A stretch of DNA of 55,495 nt from Rhodospirillaceae bacterium (GTDB lineage Bacteria > Pseudomonadota > Alphaproteobacteria > Rhodospirillales > Casp-alpha2), in the NCBI GenBank assembly GCA_002686255.1, contig NZAZ01000143.1:1-55495 (forward strand), in the 5' to 3' direction. Shown one piece after another: positions 43,492-54,418 of this stretch. The notes beneath the pieces are model-generated. The model saw only the letters and a list, made by a program, of their open reading frames with translations, had not been told where the DNA came from and did no database searches. Position numbers and translations under genes: made by a program. Numbering within the stretch: position 1 is the stretch's first letter; every line of letters begins with the position of its first letter.

Positions 43492-44712
43492 ATGGCGAAG
43501 CGTGTGATGTCCTATCGTGGTGTTCAGGTTCTACTGGCGGCGGCGGTGTTGTTGTTGCCCGCGTGCACTTTCACCGAGGACACCCTGTGGCCGTCCCTGT
43601 CGGGCGAAAGCCCCGCCGACGCCAAGAAGCAAGCTGCCGCTTCCCCGCAAAAGGCGCCGGCACCGGCTTCGGGCCAGGCCGGCGGCGGCGCATCGGCGCC
43701 CCAGGCCGCCGGGCAAGCGGTCATCGTCACCCAGAACCCGCCGCCCCTCGGCACCACCGATTTCCGGCCTGCCGGCGTCACCCCCGGCCAGGCGACGGGG
43801 ACCTTCGTCGGCAAGAAAGCCAGCGACCTGCGCGGAGAGCTGAAGCGCCTGCAGGCGTCGATCTCCGACCACAACGGCCAGCTCCAGGGACTGCGCGGCA
43901 AGATCGTCGCCAACTCGCAGCGCTACCACGGCACCATCGCCGCCGTGAACGCGCGCCTTCAGGTCGGCACCACGCGGGGCAACCCGATCCTGGTGCAGCA
44001 GTTCAACAGCGCCCAGGCCGACCTTGACCGGATCGCCGCCGACATCACCGAAATGAACGCGCTCGCCGCCCGGATCGGCAACAATTCGACCATGTCGTCG
44101 TTCCTGTTGGAATCGGCCAAGGCGTCGTTCGCCGTTTCCGGCGCCGTCGACGAGGACCACCGGCAACTGGCGATCCTCGAGGACGAGGTCAGCCGCACCG
44201 ACGTCCTGATCGCCCGGCTGCTGAAAGAGGTGTCCGACGACGTGCGCCGCCAGACCAACTACGTGGCCACCGAACGGGCGAACCTGAACATCGTGTCGGC
44301 CGCCATCCGCACCGGCGAGATCTTCGGCGGCAGCCTGATCAACAAGGCGCTGGCCTCGGTCACCCGCAGCCAGAACGGCACCCTCGCCGCGCGGCCGGCC
44401 GACACCACCGGCAAGCGGCCGCTGGTGGTGATCCGCTTCGACCGCGCCAAGGTGCCCTTTCAGCAGGCCCTTTACTACGCCGTCAGCCGCGCCATCGAGC
44501 GCCGCCCGGACGCGGTCTTCGACCTCGTCGCCGTGGCCCCGGCCTCGGGCGGCGCCGCCCGGGTCGCCTTGAACTCCAACAAGGCGCGGCGCCACGCCGA
44601 GGAAGTGCTGCGCGCGCTCGTCGATATGGGCCTGCCGCCGGCGCGGGTCGCGGTGTCGGCGAAGACCATGTCGAACGCCAAGACCAACGAGGTCCACGTC
44701 TATCTGCGTTGA
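43492..44712 (+). CDS. Predicted lipoprotein with coiled coil and OmpA-like C-terminal domain
   Basis: 406 aa. VLLAAAVLLLPAC is a lipobox, predicting lipid attachment near Cys25. A low-complexity Ala/Pro/Lys segment (about 40-105) follows, then a heptad-rich helical region (about 110-270: KASDLRGELKRLQASISDHN, DLDRIAADITEMNALAARI). The last 110 residues (RPLVVIRFDRAKVPFQQALYYAV, NSNKARRHAEEVLRALVDMG, NEVHVYLR) resemble an OmpA-type peptidoglycan-associating fold. A periplasmic envelope spacer is plausible. ATG 43492 or ATG 43507 could be the start. Confidence 0.75.
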   Translation: MAKRVMSYRGVQVLLAAAVLLLPACTFTEDTLWPSLSGESPADAKKQAAASPQKAPAPASGQAGGGASAPQAAGQAVIVTQNPPPLGTTDFRPAGVTPGQATGTFVGKKASDLRGELKRLQASISDHNGQLQGLRGKIVANSQRYHGTIAAVNARLQVGTTRGNPILVQQFNSAQADLDRIAADITEMNALAARIGNNSTMSSFLLESAKASFAVSGAVDEDHRQLAILEDEVSRTDVLIARLLKEVSDDVRRQTNYVATERANLNIVSAAIRTGEIFGGSLINKALASVTRSQNGTLAARPADTTGKRPLVVIRFDRAKVPFQQALYYAVSRAIERRPDAVFDLVAVAPASGGAARVALNSNKARRHAEEVLRALVDMGLPPARVAVSAKTMSNAKTNEVHVYLR

Positions 44713-44845
44713 TTTTGATTATTTAATTTCAGTTTTTTAACCCGGCGTTCCCCCGGCGTCCCGTTTGGGCGCCGGTTTTGTTTGGCTCCCCGGACTCCTC
44801 GACGCTGGCGTTGAACTGCTCCGGCACCCGTTTCATACTCAAGGC

Positions 44846-45952
44846 ATGATCCGCATCGCCGCCATCCTTGCCGTCCTGGCCGCGCTCATCCCGGGGCCGG
44901 CGGCTTTCGCCCAGGCGCGCCTCGACCTGGTGCGGCTGCCGGCGGGGTTCAAGATCGAACTGTACGCCCGGGTGCCGGGCGCGCGCTCCATGGCGGTGGT
45001 CGATTCCCTCGGCGTCGTTTTCGTCGGCACGCGGAGCGACAGCGTCTACGCCGTCATCGACCGCGACCGCGACGGCCGGGCAGAGCGCGTGGACCGCGTG
45101 CTGGAGGGCCTGAAAGTCGCCAACGGCATCGACTGGAAGGACGGCTGGCTCTACGTCGCCGAGCAGCACCGGGTGGTGCGCTTCCCCGCCCCGGACCTGA
45201 AGACCCTGGTCCGGGCGGAGCCGGAGGTCCTGTTCGAGGGCCTGCCCGACAACCCGTGGCACGGCTGGCGCTATGCCCGTTTCGGGCCGGATGGCAAGTT
45301 CTATATCGCCGTCGGCTCGCCGTGCAACGTCTGTGCGCCTAAGGGCCTGGAGGGCACCATCGTCCGCATGGCGCCTCAGGGGGGAAAGCCGGAAATCTTC
45401 GCCGCCGGCGTGCGCAATTCCGTCGGCTTCGACTTCCAGCCCGGGACCGGCGAGCTTTACTTCACCGACAACGGCGCCGACATGATGGGCGACGACAGCC
45501 CGCCCGATGAGCTCAACCACGCGCCCCGGAAGGGGCTCTGGTTCGGGTTCCCCTATTACGGCGGCGGCGGCGACCGGACGCCGGACTTCCGCGGCCGCGA
45601 AATCCCCCGCCCCGCCACCTTCCCGGTCGTCGGTTTCAACGCCCACGTGGCGTCATTGGGCATCAGCTTCTACCGGGGCGGCATGTTCCCGCCGGGCTTG
45701 CGGGGCGACGCCTTCGTCGCCGAACACGGATCCTGGAACCGCACCATCCCCGACGGCTACCGGGTCATGCGCGTCCGCTTCGACAGCAAAACCAAGAAGG
45801 CCCTGGGCAAGGAGATTTTCGCCGACGGCTGGCTGCGGGAAGGCGAATCCTGGGGCCGGCCGGTGGACGTGAAGGAACTGGGCGATGGGTCGCTTTTGGT
45901 TTCCGACGACCGGCTCGGCGTCCTTTACCGGATCACCTATTCGGGACCATAG
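44846..45952 (+). CDS. PQQ-dependent sugar dehydrogenase-like (L-sorbosone dehydrogenase-type) exported protein
   Basis: 368 aa with signal peptide MIRIAAILAVLAALIPGPAAFAQA, hence periplasmic. It is a beta-propeller: LPAGFKIELYARVPGARSMAVV, KFYIAVGSPCNVC, IFAAGVRNSVGFDFQPGTGELYFTDNG, NHAPRKGLWFGFPYYGGGG, FVAEHGSWNRT and SLLVSDDRLGVLYRITYSG. These match the soluble glucose/sorbosone dehydrogenase (GSDH) family, which uses PQQ. The true substrate is unknown and PQQ genes are absent from the window. An upstream frame to 44765 lacks a signal peptide, so ATG 44846 is chosen. Confidence 0.88.
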   Translation: MIRIAAILAVLAALIPGPAAFAQARLDLVRLPAGFKIELYARVPGARSMAVVDSLGVVFVGTRSDSVYAVIDRDRDGRAERVDRVLEGLKVANGIDWKDGWLYVAEQHRVVRFPAPDLKTLVRAEPEVLFEGLPDNPWHGWRYARFGPDGKFYIAVGSPCNVCAPKGLEGTIVRMAPQGGKPEIFAAGVRNSVGFDFQPGTGELYFTDNGADMMGDDSPPDELNHAPRKGLWFGFPYYGGGGDRTPDFRGREIPRPATFPVVGFNAHVASLGISFYRGGMFPPGLRGDAFVAEHGSWNRTIPDGYRVMRVRFDSKTKKALGKEIFADGWLREGESWGRPVDVKELGDGSLLVSDDRLGVLYRITYSGP

Positions 45953-45969
45953 GCGCGGGCGGCGAGCGC

Positions 45970-46188
45970 CTAGTCCCCGGCGTCTTTCCTGAACCGGGCG
46001 TCTTTCCTGAACCGGGCGTCGAGGGCGGCTTCCATCTTGGCCAGGGTGTCGGGCACCGGCAGGCTCTCGGCGCGCAACGTGTCGAGGATCTGCTTGAGGC
46101 GGAAAAAGATTTCGTGGATATCGCCGGGTTCGCCCTCAAGCTGTTCCATCAGGTACGAGATTTCGGCGTCAAGGTCGTCCATGGTCAT
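45970..46188 (-). CDS. Small acidic helical hypothetical protein
   Basis: 72 aa with the good ribosome binding site GGAGG before ATG 46188. The sequence (MTMDDLDAEISYLMEQLEGE, then IHEIFFRLKQILDTLRAESLP) predicts two amphipathic helices. I do not recognise a family. The last residues repeat: an 18-bp unit CGTCTTTCCTGAACCGGG occurs twice in tandem (about 45980-46015), encoding RFRKDA twice. It follows panC on the same strand by 39 bp, so it may be in the pan transcript. Confidence 0.7.
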   Translation of the reverse strand: MTMDDLDAEISYLMEQLEGEPGDIHEIFFRLKQILDTLRAESLPVPDTLAKMEAALDARFRKDARFRKDAGD

Positions 46189-46227
46189 GGTGGCGTCCTC
46201 CCATCTTGGGCCGGTTCGATTTTCGCA

Positions 46228-47079
46228 TCAAACCGCGACGTTGTCGATCAGCCGCGCCTTGCCCAGCCAGGCGGCGGCCAGCACCCGGGCCGGGCGGGAG
46301 GCTCTAGCGACCGGCTCCAGGGTTTCGGCGTCGCGGACGGTGAAGTATTCGACCTTGCCGAACCCGGCCCTCTCAAGCTGGTCGCGGCCCCAGGCCGCCT
46401 GTTCCTCGGCCCTCAAATTCCCGCTGGCGCCGCGGCCGACGTTTTCGGCGACCTGTGACAAGGTGCCGAACAGGACCGGCGCGATCTCGCGCTCGTCGCT
46501 TGTCAGATAGGCGTTCCGGGACGCCAGCGCCAGGCCGTCGTCCTCGCGCACCGTCGGCGCCGCCTCGATGGCGACCGGGATGTCCAGGTCCCGGGTCAGG
46601 CGCCTGATGACCAGCAGTTGCTGGTAGTCCTTTTCCCCGAACACGGCAAAGTCGGGCAGCGCCTGCAACAACAGCTTGGTCACCACCGTGGCGACGCCGG
46701 CAAAGAAGCCGGGGCGGAATTCGCCCTCGAGGATGTCGCCCAGCCTCTCGATGGTGACCCTGGTGACGTGGCCGGGGGGATAGATTTCTTCCGCCGCGGG
46801 CCGGAACAGCAGGTCGCAGCCCTCGTTTTCCAGCTTTTGGGCGTCGTCGTCGGCGTCGCGGGGGTATTGGTCGAAATCCTCGCCTTCGCCGAACTGAGCC
46901 GGGTTGACGAAGAGCGTCGCGACGGTGCGCCCGGCCTTGGCCCTGGCAACGCGGACCAGCGACAGGTGGCCTTCGTGCAGCGCCCCCATGGTCGGCACCA
47001 GGCCGATGGTTTCGCCACCGGCGCGCCATTGGTCCAGGTGTCGGCGCAACTCGGTAATGGTTTTGACGGTCTCGATCAT
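46228..47079 (-). CDS. panC: Pantothenate synthetase
   Basis: 283 aa. It joins pantoate and beta-alanine using ATP, the last step of pantothenate (coenzyme A precursor) synthesis. Nucleotidyltransferase motifs: LVPTMGALHEGHLSLV (HIGH-like), FVNPAQFGEGEDFDQYPR, FGEKDYQQLLVIRRL, and REDDGLALASRNAYLTSDER with the KMSKS-type loop position. Length is normal. Its start is only 15 bp from the inner end of the 271-bp MITE that separates it from panB, so its ribosome binding region is adjacent to the insertion. Confidence 0.96.
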   Translation of the reverse strand: MIETVKTITELRRHLDQWRAGGETIGLVPTMGALHEGHLSLVRVARAKAGRTVATLFVNPAQFGEGEDFDQYPRDADDDAQKLENEGCDLLFRPAAEEIYPPGHVTRVTIERLGDILEGEFRPGFFAGVATVVTKLLLQALPDFAVFGEKDYQQLLVIRRLTRDLDIPVAIEAAPTVREDDGLALASRNAYLTSDEREIAPVLFGTLSQVAENVGRGASGNLRAEEQAAWGRDQLERAGFGKVEYFTVRDAETLEPVARASRPARVLAAAWLGKARLIDNVAV

Positions 47080-47094
47080 CGACGCCCGAATATT

Positions 47095-47365
47095 AGGTCA
47101 TGAACTCATAAATGGAGATGAACTGTGATCGACAGATGGTCCGTTTCGGCAGGAAGGGGCGCGAAAGCGGGGCCAAAGCCCCGGTGAGGGTGCCTGACGC
47201 ACCGAAACGGACCATATGCCGACCCCTTTCGGGGCGCGGTTCTTTTGCCCACTGGACAACGTCGGGTCGTCGGTCATGATGCTTTGGCATCAATCCCTCC
47301 TAACTCCTTGCCAGTGAACAAAATAACACGCGTCACAGTCGTCTCCATTTATGAGTTCATGACCT
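47095..47365. mobile_element. 271-bp MITE between panB and panC
   Basis: AGGTCATGAACTCATAAATG (47095-47114) and its inverted copy CATTTATGAGTTCATGACCT (47346-47365) are perfect terminal inverted repeats. They continue to GGAGA, and with some mismatch to CTGTGA. Inside lies a perfect 14-bp inverted pair, ATGGTCCGTTTCGG (47136-47149) and CCGAAACGGACCAT (47202-47215). A 66-codon open frame on the minus strand crosses it but is too short for a transposase. No clear target-site duplication is visible. Confidence 0.9.
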
Positions 47366-47373
47366 GACAAGGA

Positions 47374-48210
47374 TCAGTCTTTTTCCTGCTTGGCGACGCC
47401 GAAGCAGTGCTCAAGCCCGGGGAAGCGCCGGTCGTGGACTTCCTCGGCATAGGCTTTCGCCGCGCGTTCGATCTCGTCCCCCAGTTCGGCGAAGCGTTTG
47501 ACGAATTTCGGCGTGAAGTCGGAAAACAGGCCAAGCGCGTCGTCGGTGACCAGGATCTGCCCGTCGCAGGCCGGCGAGGCGCCGATGCCGATGGTCGGGA
47601 TGGAAACGGTTTCGGTGATTTCCCTGGCCAGGGCCTCGATGGTTCCCTCGATGACCATGGCGAAGGCGCCGGCCCCGGCCACGGCTTCGGCGTCGGCCAT
47701 GACGCGTTTCCATCCTTTGTCGTCCTTGCCCTGGATCTTGAAGCCGCCCCGGTTCTCGGCTTTCTGGGGCAAAAGCCCGATATGGCCGAGGACCGGGATG
47801 CCCTTGTCGACCAGATGTTTGATGGTTGCGCCCATGTCCGTGCCGCCTTCCAGCTTCACCCCCTGGACCCCGGTTTCCTCCACCACCCGGGAAGCCGAGG
47901 CGTAGGCCTGCCCGGGGCTGTCCTCATAGGTCCCGTGCGGCAGGTCGACGATGACGCAGGCGTGTTCCGAGCCGCGCATCACCGCCACGCCGTGGTTGAT
48001 CATCGCGTCCAGGGTCACGCCGCGGGTGGTCTCCATGCCGTAGATGACCATGGCCAGGGAATCGCCGACCAGCAGCAGGTCCACATGAGGATCCAGCCAC
48101 TGCGCCATCGGCTTCGAATAGGCGGTCAGGCAGACAATGGGCCGGCCGTCCTTTTGGCCCTGGATATCGGAAACGGAAATCCGCCGGCTTTCGGCTTGTT
48201 CGTTGGCCAC
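47374..48210 (-). CDS. panB: 3-methyl-2-oxobutanoate hydroxymethyltransferase
   Basis: 278 aa TIM-barrel enzyme making ketopantoate from alpha-ketoisovalerate and methylene-tetrahydrofolate. Motifs: [77 protein letters not shown] and [28 protein letters not shown] 48210 is preferred because CAGGAGGGG lies directly upstream; the longer frame has no such site. panB is upstream of panC on the same strand, and the MITE lies 8 bp after its stop. Confidence 0.96.
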   Translation of the reverse strand: MANEQAESRRISVSDIQGQKDGRPIVCLTAYSKPMAQWLDPHVDLLLVGDSLAMVIYGMETTRGVTLDAMINHGVAVMRGSEHACVIVDLPHGTYEDSPGQAYASASRVVEETGVQGVKLEGGTDMGATIKHLVDKGIPVLGHIGLLPQKAENRGGFKIQGKDDKGWKRVMADAEAVAGAGAFAMVIEGTIEALAREITETVSIPTIGIGASPACDGQILVTDDALGLFSDFTPKFVKRFAELGDEIERAAKAYAEEVHDRRFPGLEHCFGVAKQEKD

Positions 48211-48434
48211 GGGGCCCCTCCTGAAAAACCTGGCGATTCTAACAGATCGCGCCGGATTTCCCATGCTTCCTTGGGCGCGACCCCGGACCGAAAGGTTTTC
48301 CCCGACACGCTATAAGGGGCTGAACTTGGGCGAAGTGTGCTCTATACTCCCTCCCCCTTTGACCGGTACCGGCCCCGGCGGGGAGGCGTTTTTCGACTTT
48401 ACCCCGGCCGCCCAACCGATAAAAACCGACGCCC

Positions 48435-49426
48435 GTGACCGCAACCGACCCCGATATCCAGCATCTGTTGGACACCTGTCTGACCGAGACGACGTTCCCG
48501 GAGCTGCCCAACCCCCAGAGCGGCAAGGTCCGGGAATCCTATGACCTGCCCGACGGCCGGCGGGTGATGATCGCCACCGACCGCCAATCGGCCTTCGATT
48601 TCGTGCTCGCCGCGGTGCCGTTCAAGGGCCAGGTGCTGAACCAGACGGCGATGTTCTGGTTCGAGAAAACCAAGGACATCTGCCCCAACCACGTCATCGA
48701 GGCGCCGGACCCCAACGTCGTCATCGCCCGGCGGCTCGACATGCTGCCGGTCGAGATGGTGGTCCGCGATTACATCACCGGGTCCACCGAGACCAGCATC
48801 TGGCCGATGTACGAACGCGGCGAACGGCTGCTGTACGGCCACCCGTTCCCGGAAGGGTTGGTGAAGAACCAGAAGCTGCCGGAAACCATCATCACCCCAA
48901 CCACCAAGGCCGCCCAGGGCGAGCACGACGCGCCGATCACGGCCCGGGAAATCGTCGAAAAGGGCCTTCTCGGCCAGGAGCAGTGGGACGAGCTGGCGCG
49001 CCTGTCGCTGGCGGTGTTCGCCCGCGGCCGCGAAATCGCCGCCGACAACGGACTGATCCTGGTCGACACCAAATATGAGTTCGGGCTCGACGCCGACGGC
49101 CGCATCACCCTGGCCGATGAAATCCTCACCCCCGATTCGTCCCGCTACTGGATCGCCGCCACCTACGCCGAGCGCATGAACGGGGGCCAGGAGCCGGAAA
49201 GCCTGGACAAGGAGTTCCTCAGGCTCTGGATCGCCGGGCGCTGCGACCCTTACAACGAGCCGATCCCCGAGATTCCGCCGCAAACGTTGATCGAGTTTTC
49301 CGGCAAGTACGTCCGTTTGTACGAACAGGTGACGGGGCGGACGTTCGAGAAGCCGGACCTGGGCATTCCGATCAAGGACCGCGTCCGCGACAGCCTGGCC
49401 CGCGCCCTGCCGGAATTCTTCGCCTC

Positions 49427-49430
<4 letters not shown>
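48435..49430 (+). CDS. purC: Phosphoribosylaminoimidazole-succinocarboxamide synthase
   Basis: 331 aa SAICAR synthetase in de novo purine synthesis. This is the long type found in many Proteobacteria. Motifs: SGKVRESYDLPDGRRVMIATDRQSAFDF, ITGSTETSIW, RGREIAADNGLILVDTKYEFGLD and PDSSRYWIAATY. The start is GTG 48435. The 224-bp gap 48211-48434 upstream contains the divergent panB/purC promoters. Its stop overlaps ggt by 4 bp. Confidence 0.95.
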
Positions 49431-51205
<1,775 letters not shown>

Positions 51206-51275
51206 AGGGGGATTAGGGGGTATGCTTTATCGCCTGCTCCCCTAAAATAGTCGTGTTTCGAAGGGAGCGATAAGC

Positions 51276-51467
51276 ATGTCCGGTTATATTCTCTATCTCT
51301 TCCTCGGTGTCCTGGGCGTGATATTTTGGCGGGCGCGGGCCGGGCGGACCCTTGATCGGTTGTTGGACGACGGCGACCATCTTCACCGCCGGGTCCTGGC
51401 CATAGGGAAAAACCACCCCAAGGGCGGCACTTGGGCCGATCACAAACGCTGGAGGGCGGAGGGTTGA
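51276..51467 (+). CDS. Small single-pass membrane protein
   Basis: 63 aa. GAAGGGAGCG precedes ATG 51276. The first 17 residues (SGYILYLFLGVLGVIFW) form one membrane segment, followed by a basic cytoplasmic tail RARAGRTLDRLLDDGDHLHRRV. I do not recognise a family. The gene lies between ggt and a convergent histidine kinase. Confidence 0.6.
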   Translation: MSGYILYLFLGVLGVIFWRARAGRTLDRLLDDGDHLHRRVLAIGKNHPKGGTWADHKRWRAEG

Positions 51468-51539
51468 AATTATGGCTGCTAAATTGACCGCTAGCCGGCG
51501 AATTTCAGGCGTTGGCCGGGGCTCCGGACATGGACCATG

Positions 51540-52958
51540 TCATTGCTTTTCGGGCAGCTTAACGCGGAAGCCGGCGCCCGGGAACGGGCCGTCTTCCGGC
51601 GGATCGATCAAGGATACGTCGCCGCCGTGGGCGCGGACGATGTCGCGGACGATCACCAGGCCGAGCCCGGTGCCGCCGTCCCTGGCCGACCCGGTGAAGG
51701 GCTGGAACAGCTTTTCCCGGGCTTCCGGCGGCAGACCGGGCCCGTCATCGACGACATCGAGAGTGATCCAGCCGTCTTCGCCGGTGGCGCTGACGCGGAC
51801 ATGCCTGGCCCCGGCCTCAATAGCGTTCTGGCCGAGGTTGTTGAGGCCCCGGAAAAGCTGCTCGCGGTCGGCTTCCAGCTCCAGGTCGCCGGCAACGTCG
51901 GACTGCCATAGGAACGCCTCTTCTTCCTCGCAATAGGACGTCACCGTCACCCCGGCCTCGTCGACCAGGTTCTTGAGCTTGAAGCGGCTGATATCGAGGT
52001 GCGGTTCGGCGTCGCTGACGAATCTCAGGGTCTGGGTGCACAGGCCCACCGCCCGGTCGATGGCGGCGAGCAGCCTCGGCATCGCCCTTTTGACTTCCGG
52101 GTCGTCGATATCAGCCAGCTTGTCCGACGCCAGCACCGCCGTCGCCAGGCTGTTGCGGAGGTCGTGGTTGACCTTGGCCACGGCGGCCCCGAGCGCCGCC
52201 AATCGAGTTTTCTGTTGCAGCGCGGCGCGCAGTTCGTCCTGCATCACCGCCAGCTCGCGCTGGGCGATGCCGACTTCGTCGGTCCGCCGGCTCGGCGGGA
52301 TCACCCGGGCGCTGTCTTCGGGCTGGGCACGGAACAGCGCCATGTTTTCGGTGATCCGCCGCATCGGCCGGACCATCAGCCATTGCAGCGACAGGTAAAC
52401 CAGGCAGGCGGTAAAAAGCGAGATCACGATCGACAGGTTCAGGATACGGCCGGAATAATCCAGCATCGCGTCGCGCATGGGCCATTCGTCGATCAGCACC
52501 TCGATAATTACCTTCGGGTCCTTGGGCGACGGGCCGATGACGCGGAGAATGCGGTTTTCGTTTTGCGACAGGGTCGAAAACGCATCCCGAATGAAACCCA
52601 GAAACGAATCCACGTGCATATCGACGGTCAAATCGACCTTCGGCGGCATGGCCTTGGACACCATCAACATCCGCCGGTCGAGGTGGTTGACGACGATGCC
52701 GTAGGCCTCGGTGTGGAACAGAAGCGCCTCTTCCAGGTCCTTTTCGACCTTCCTTTCGGGCATGTCCTGGATTGCCAGCATGCTGAGGTGGGCGCGGGCG
52801 ATGTTTTCCTCGAGATAGACCTTGCGGTATCGCGCCACGGAAGGCGTCCAGATCAGGAATTCCGCCAGCATGACGAAGAACACCGTCAGCAGCAGCAGCC
52901 TAAACGACAAACTGTGCAGGAATCGCGGACGGTGTGGCCGGGTCTCGGTCTCTGACAT
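51540..52958 (-). CDS. Membrane sensor histidine kinase
   Basis: 472 aa. TM1 lies near 17-38 and TM2 near 172-196, enclosing a periplasmic domain of about 130 residues; a HAMP region (about 197-248) follows. The H box AKVNHDLRNSLATAVL (His265) is the HDLRN variant rather than the classical HELRTP. N box LNNLGQNAIEAG, G1 VVDDGPGLPPEAR and G2 GTGLGLVIVRDIV are intact. No response regulator is adjacent. It is 15 bp downstream of the disulfide oxidoreductase gene on the same strand, so probably co-transcribed. Confidence 0.9.
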   Translation of the reverse strand: MSETETRPHRPRFLHSLSFRLLLLTVFFVMLAEFLIWTPSVARYRKVYLEENIARAHLSMLAIQDMPERKVEKDLEEALLFHTEAYGIVVNHLDRRMLMVSKAMPPKVDLTVDMHVDSFLGFIRDAFSTLSQNENRILRVIGPSPKDPKVIIEVLIDEWPMRDAMLDYSGRILNLSIVISLFTACLVYLSLQWLMVRPMRRITENMALFRAQPEDSARVIPPSRRTDEVGIAQRELAVMQDELRAALQQKTRLAALGAAVAKVNHDLRNSLATAVLASDKLADIDDPEVKRAMPRLLAAIDRAVGLCTQTLRFVSDAEPHLDISRFKLKNLVDEAGVTVTSYCEEEEAFLWQSDVAGDLELEADREQLFRGLNNLGQNAIEAGARHVRVSATGEDGWITLDVVDDGPGLPPEAREKLFQPFTGSARDGGTGLGLVIVRDIVRAHGGDVSLIDPPEDGPFPGAGFRVKLPEKQ

Positions 52959-52973
52959 CGTCTTCAGCCTACC

Positions 52974-54407
52974 TCAGCCGAAACGGCCCAGGAACCTGAC
53001 GATCTTACGCGTCCGTTGGCTGAACAGCGACAGCGTGTAGAAACTGCCCGCGGCGCGCTTGGAAACCTCGCCCAGGGTCGGATAGGGGGCGACCATCCGG
53101 GCGATGGCGCCGACCTTGATCCTGCGGCTCATGGCCAGCACCCAGGTGTGGATCAGCTCGCCGGCATGGGCCCCGGCAATGCCGCAGCCGAGGATGTGGC
53201 CGTTCGGCCGGACCACGGCCTTGATCAGGCCTTCGGTGGCGGCTTCGGCCCGGGCGCGGTCGTTTTCGTGGAAAGGCCAGCGCAGGATTCGAAACTCAAA
53301 GCCGGCCTTTTGCGCCTGTTTCTCGGTCAGGCCGACCTGGGCCAGTTCGGGATCCGTATAGGTGACCCAGGGAACGGCCCGGTGGTCGGCCTTGGCCGGC
53401 CACCGGAACAGCGCGTTCTTGAGCACGACCCCGGCATGGTAGCCGGCGACATGGGTGAATTGCAGGCCGCCGATGACGTCGCCGATGGCGAACACCCGCT
53501 TGTTAGTGGTGCGCAGGCGGGCATCGACCTCGATGCCCTTGTCCGAATAGGCGATGCCGGCTTTTTCCAGGTCCAGCCCCCGGACGTTGGCGCCCCGCCC
53601 GGTGGCGACGAGTATGCGGGAGCCTTCGATGGTCCTCTCGGCGGCGCCGTTTTTCCGGTCCTCAACGGTGACGGCGACGCCGGAAGACGTTTTGCCGGCG
53701 CCCTTGACGGCGACGCCTTCCTCGATGTCGACGCCTTCCCCGGCCAGCCTGCGGCGCACCACATCGACCAGCTCGGGATCGTCCTGGGGCATGATGGTGA
53801 ACATCTCCAGCACCGTCACCCGAGCGCCCAGGTTGCGGTGCGCCTGCGCCATTTCGACGCCGATGGGCCCGCCGCCGATGACAATCAGGTGCTCCGGTAG
53901 ATCGTCGGCGTAAAAAATCGTCTCGTTGGTGTCATAGCCCGCCTCTTCGAGGCCCGGGATCGGCGGTACCAAGGGCGCCGAGCCGGTGGCGACAACGAAC
54001 CGCCGGGCGGTGATCGTGGTGCCGCCGGCGTCGATTTCCCGGGGGCCCGTGAACCGGGCCTGTTCCTCGATGACCTTGACGCCCATTCCTTCGTACCGGG
54101 CTACGGAATCGTTGGGCTCGATGGCGGCGATGACGCCGTGGACATGGCCGAAAACGCCTTTCGCGTCGATGGACGGGTCCGGCCCGCCGACGCCGAAAGG
54201 CCCGGACCGGCGGTGCGCCTCGGCCGCGTGCCCGGCCGCCAGCAGGGCCTTGGACGGCACGCAGCCGTAATTGAGGCAATCGCCGCCCATCTTGGCTTTT
54301 TCGACCAGCGCCACGCGGGCCCCCATCTGCGACGCGCCGGCGGCCACGCTTAGGCCACCGGACCCGGCGCCGATGACGCAGATGTCGACGGTAAGGTTCC
54401 TTGCCAT
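52974..54407 (-). CDS. FAD/NAD-dependent disulfide oxidoreductase-like protein (mercuric reductase/lipoamide dehydrogenase family)
   Basis: 477 aa class I pyridine nucleotide-disulfide oxidoreductase. FAD site DICVIGAGSGGLS; redox pair C44-LNYG-C49 in GGDCLNYGCVPSKALL; NAD site LIVIGGGPIGVEMAQA; FAIGDVIGG as the second FAD motif. At the C-terminus the usual catalytic His of glutathione reductase and lipoamide dehydrogenase (HAHPTL) is replaced (VAPYPTLGEVSK). Neither a merA heavy-metal-binding domain nor mer genes are present. The natural substrate is unknown. ATG 54407 is chosen at the domain start; it lies 11 bp after the VTT/DedA gene. Confidence 0.88.
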   Translation of the reverse strand: MARNLTVDICVIGAGSGGLSVAAGASQMGARVALVEKAKMGGDCLNYGCVPSKALLAAGHAAEAHRRSGPFGVGGPDPSIDAKGVFGHVHGVIAAIEPNDSVARYEGMGVKVIEEQARFTGPREIDAGGTTITARRFVVATGSAPLVPPIPGLEEAGYDTNETIFYADDLPEHLIVIGGGPIGVEMAQAHRNLGARVTVLEMFTIMPQDDPELVDVVRRRLAGEGVDIEEGVAVKGAGKTSSGVAVTVEDRKNGAAERTIEGSRILVATGRGANVRGLDLEKAGIAYSDKGIEVDARLRTTNKRVFAIGDVIGGLQFTHVAGYHAGVVLKNALFRWPAKADHRAVPWVTYTDPELAQVGLTEKQAQKAGFEFRILRWPFHENDRARAEAATEGLIKAVVRPNGHILGCGIAGAHAGELIHTWVLAMSRRIKVGAIARMVAPYPTLGEVSKRAAGSFYTLSLFSQRTRKIVRFLGRFG

Positions 54408-54418
54408 GGCCCGGCGGT

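Noticed and set aside
47093..47293. A 66-codon frame within the panB-panC MITE as a transposase remnant
   Set aside because: Too short and lacking a recognisable transposase motif; it starts in one terminal repeat and crosses the nested inverted pair, as expected from a non-coding element.
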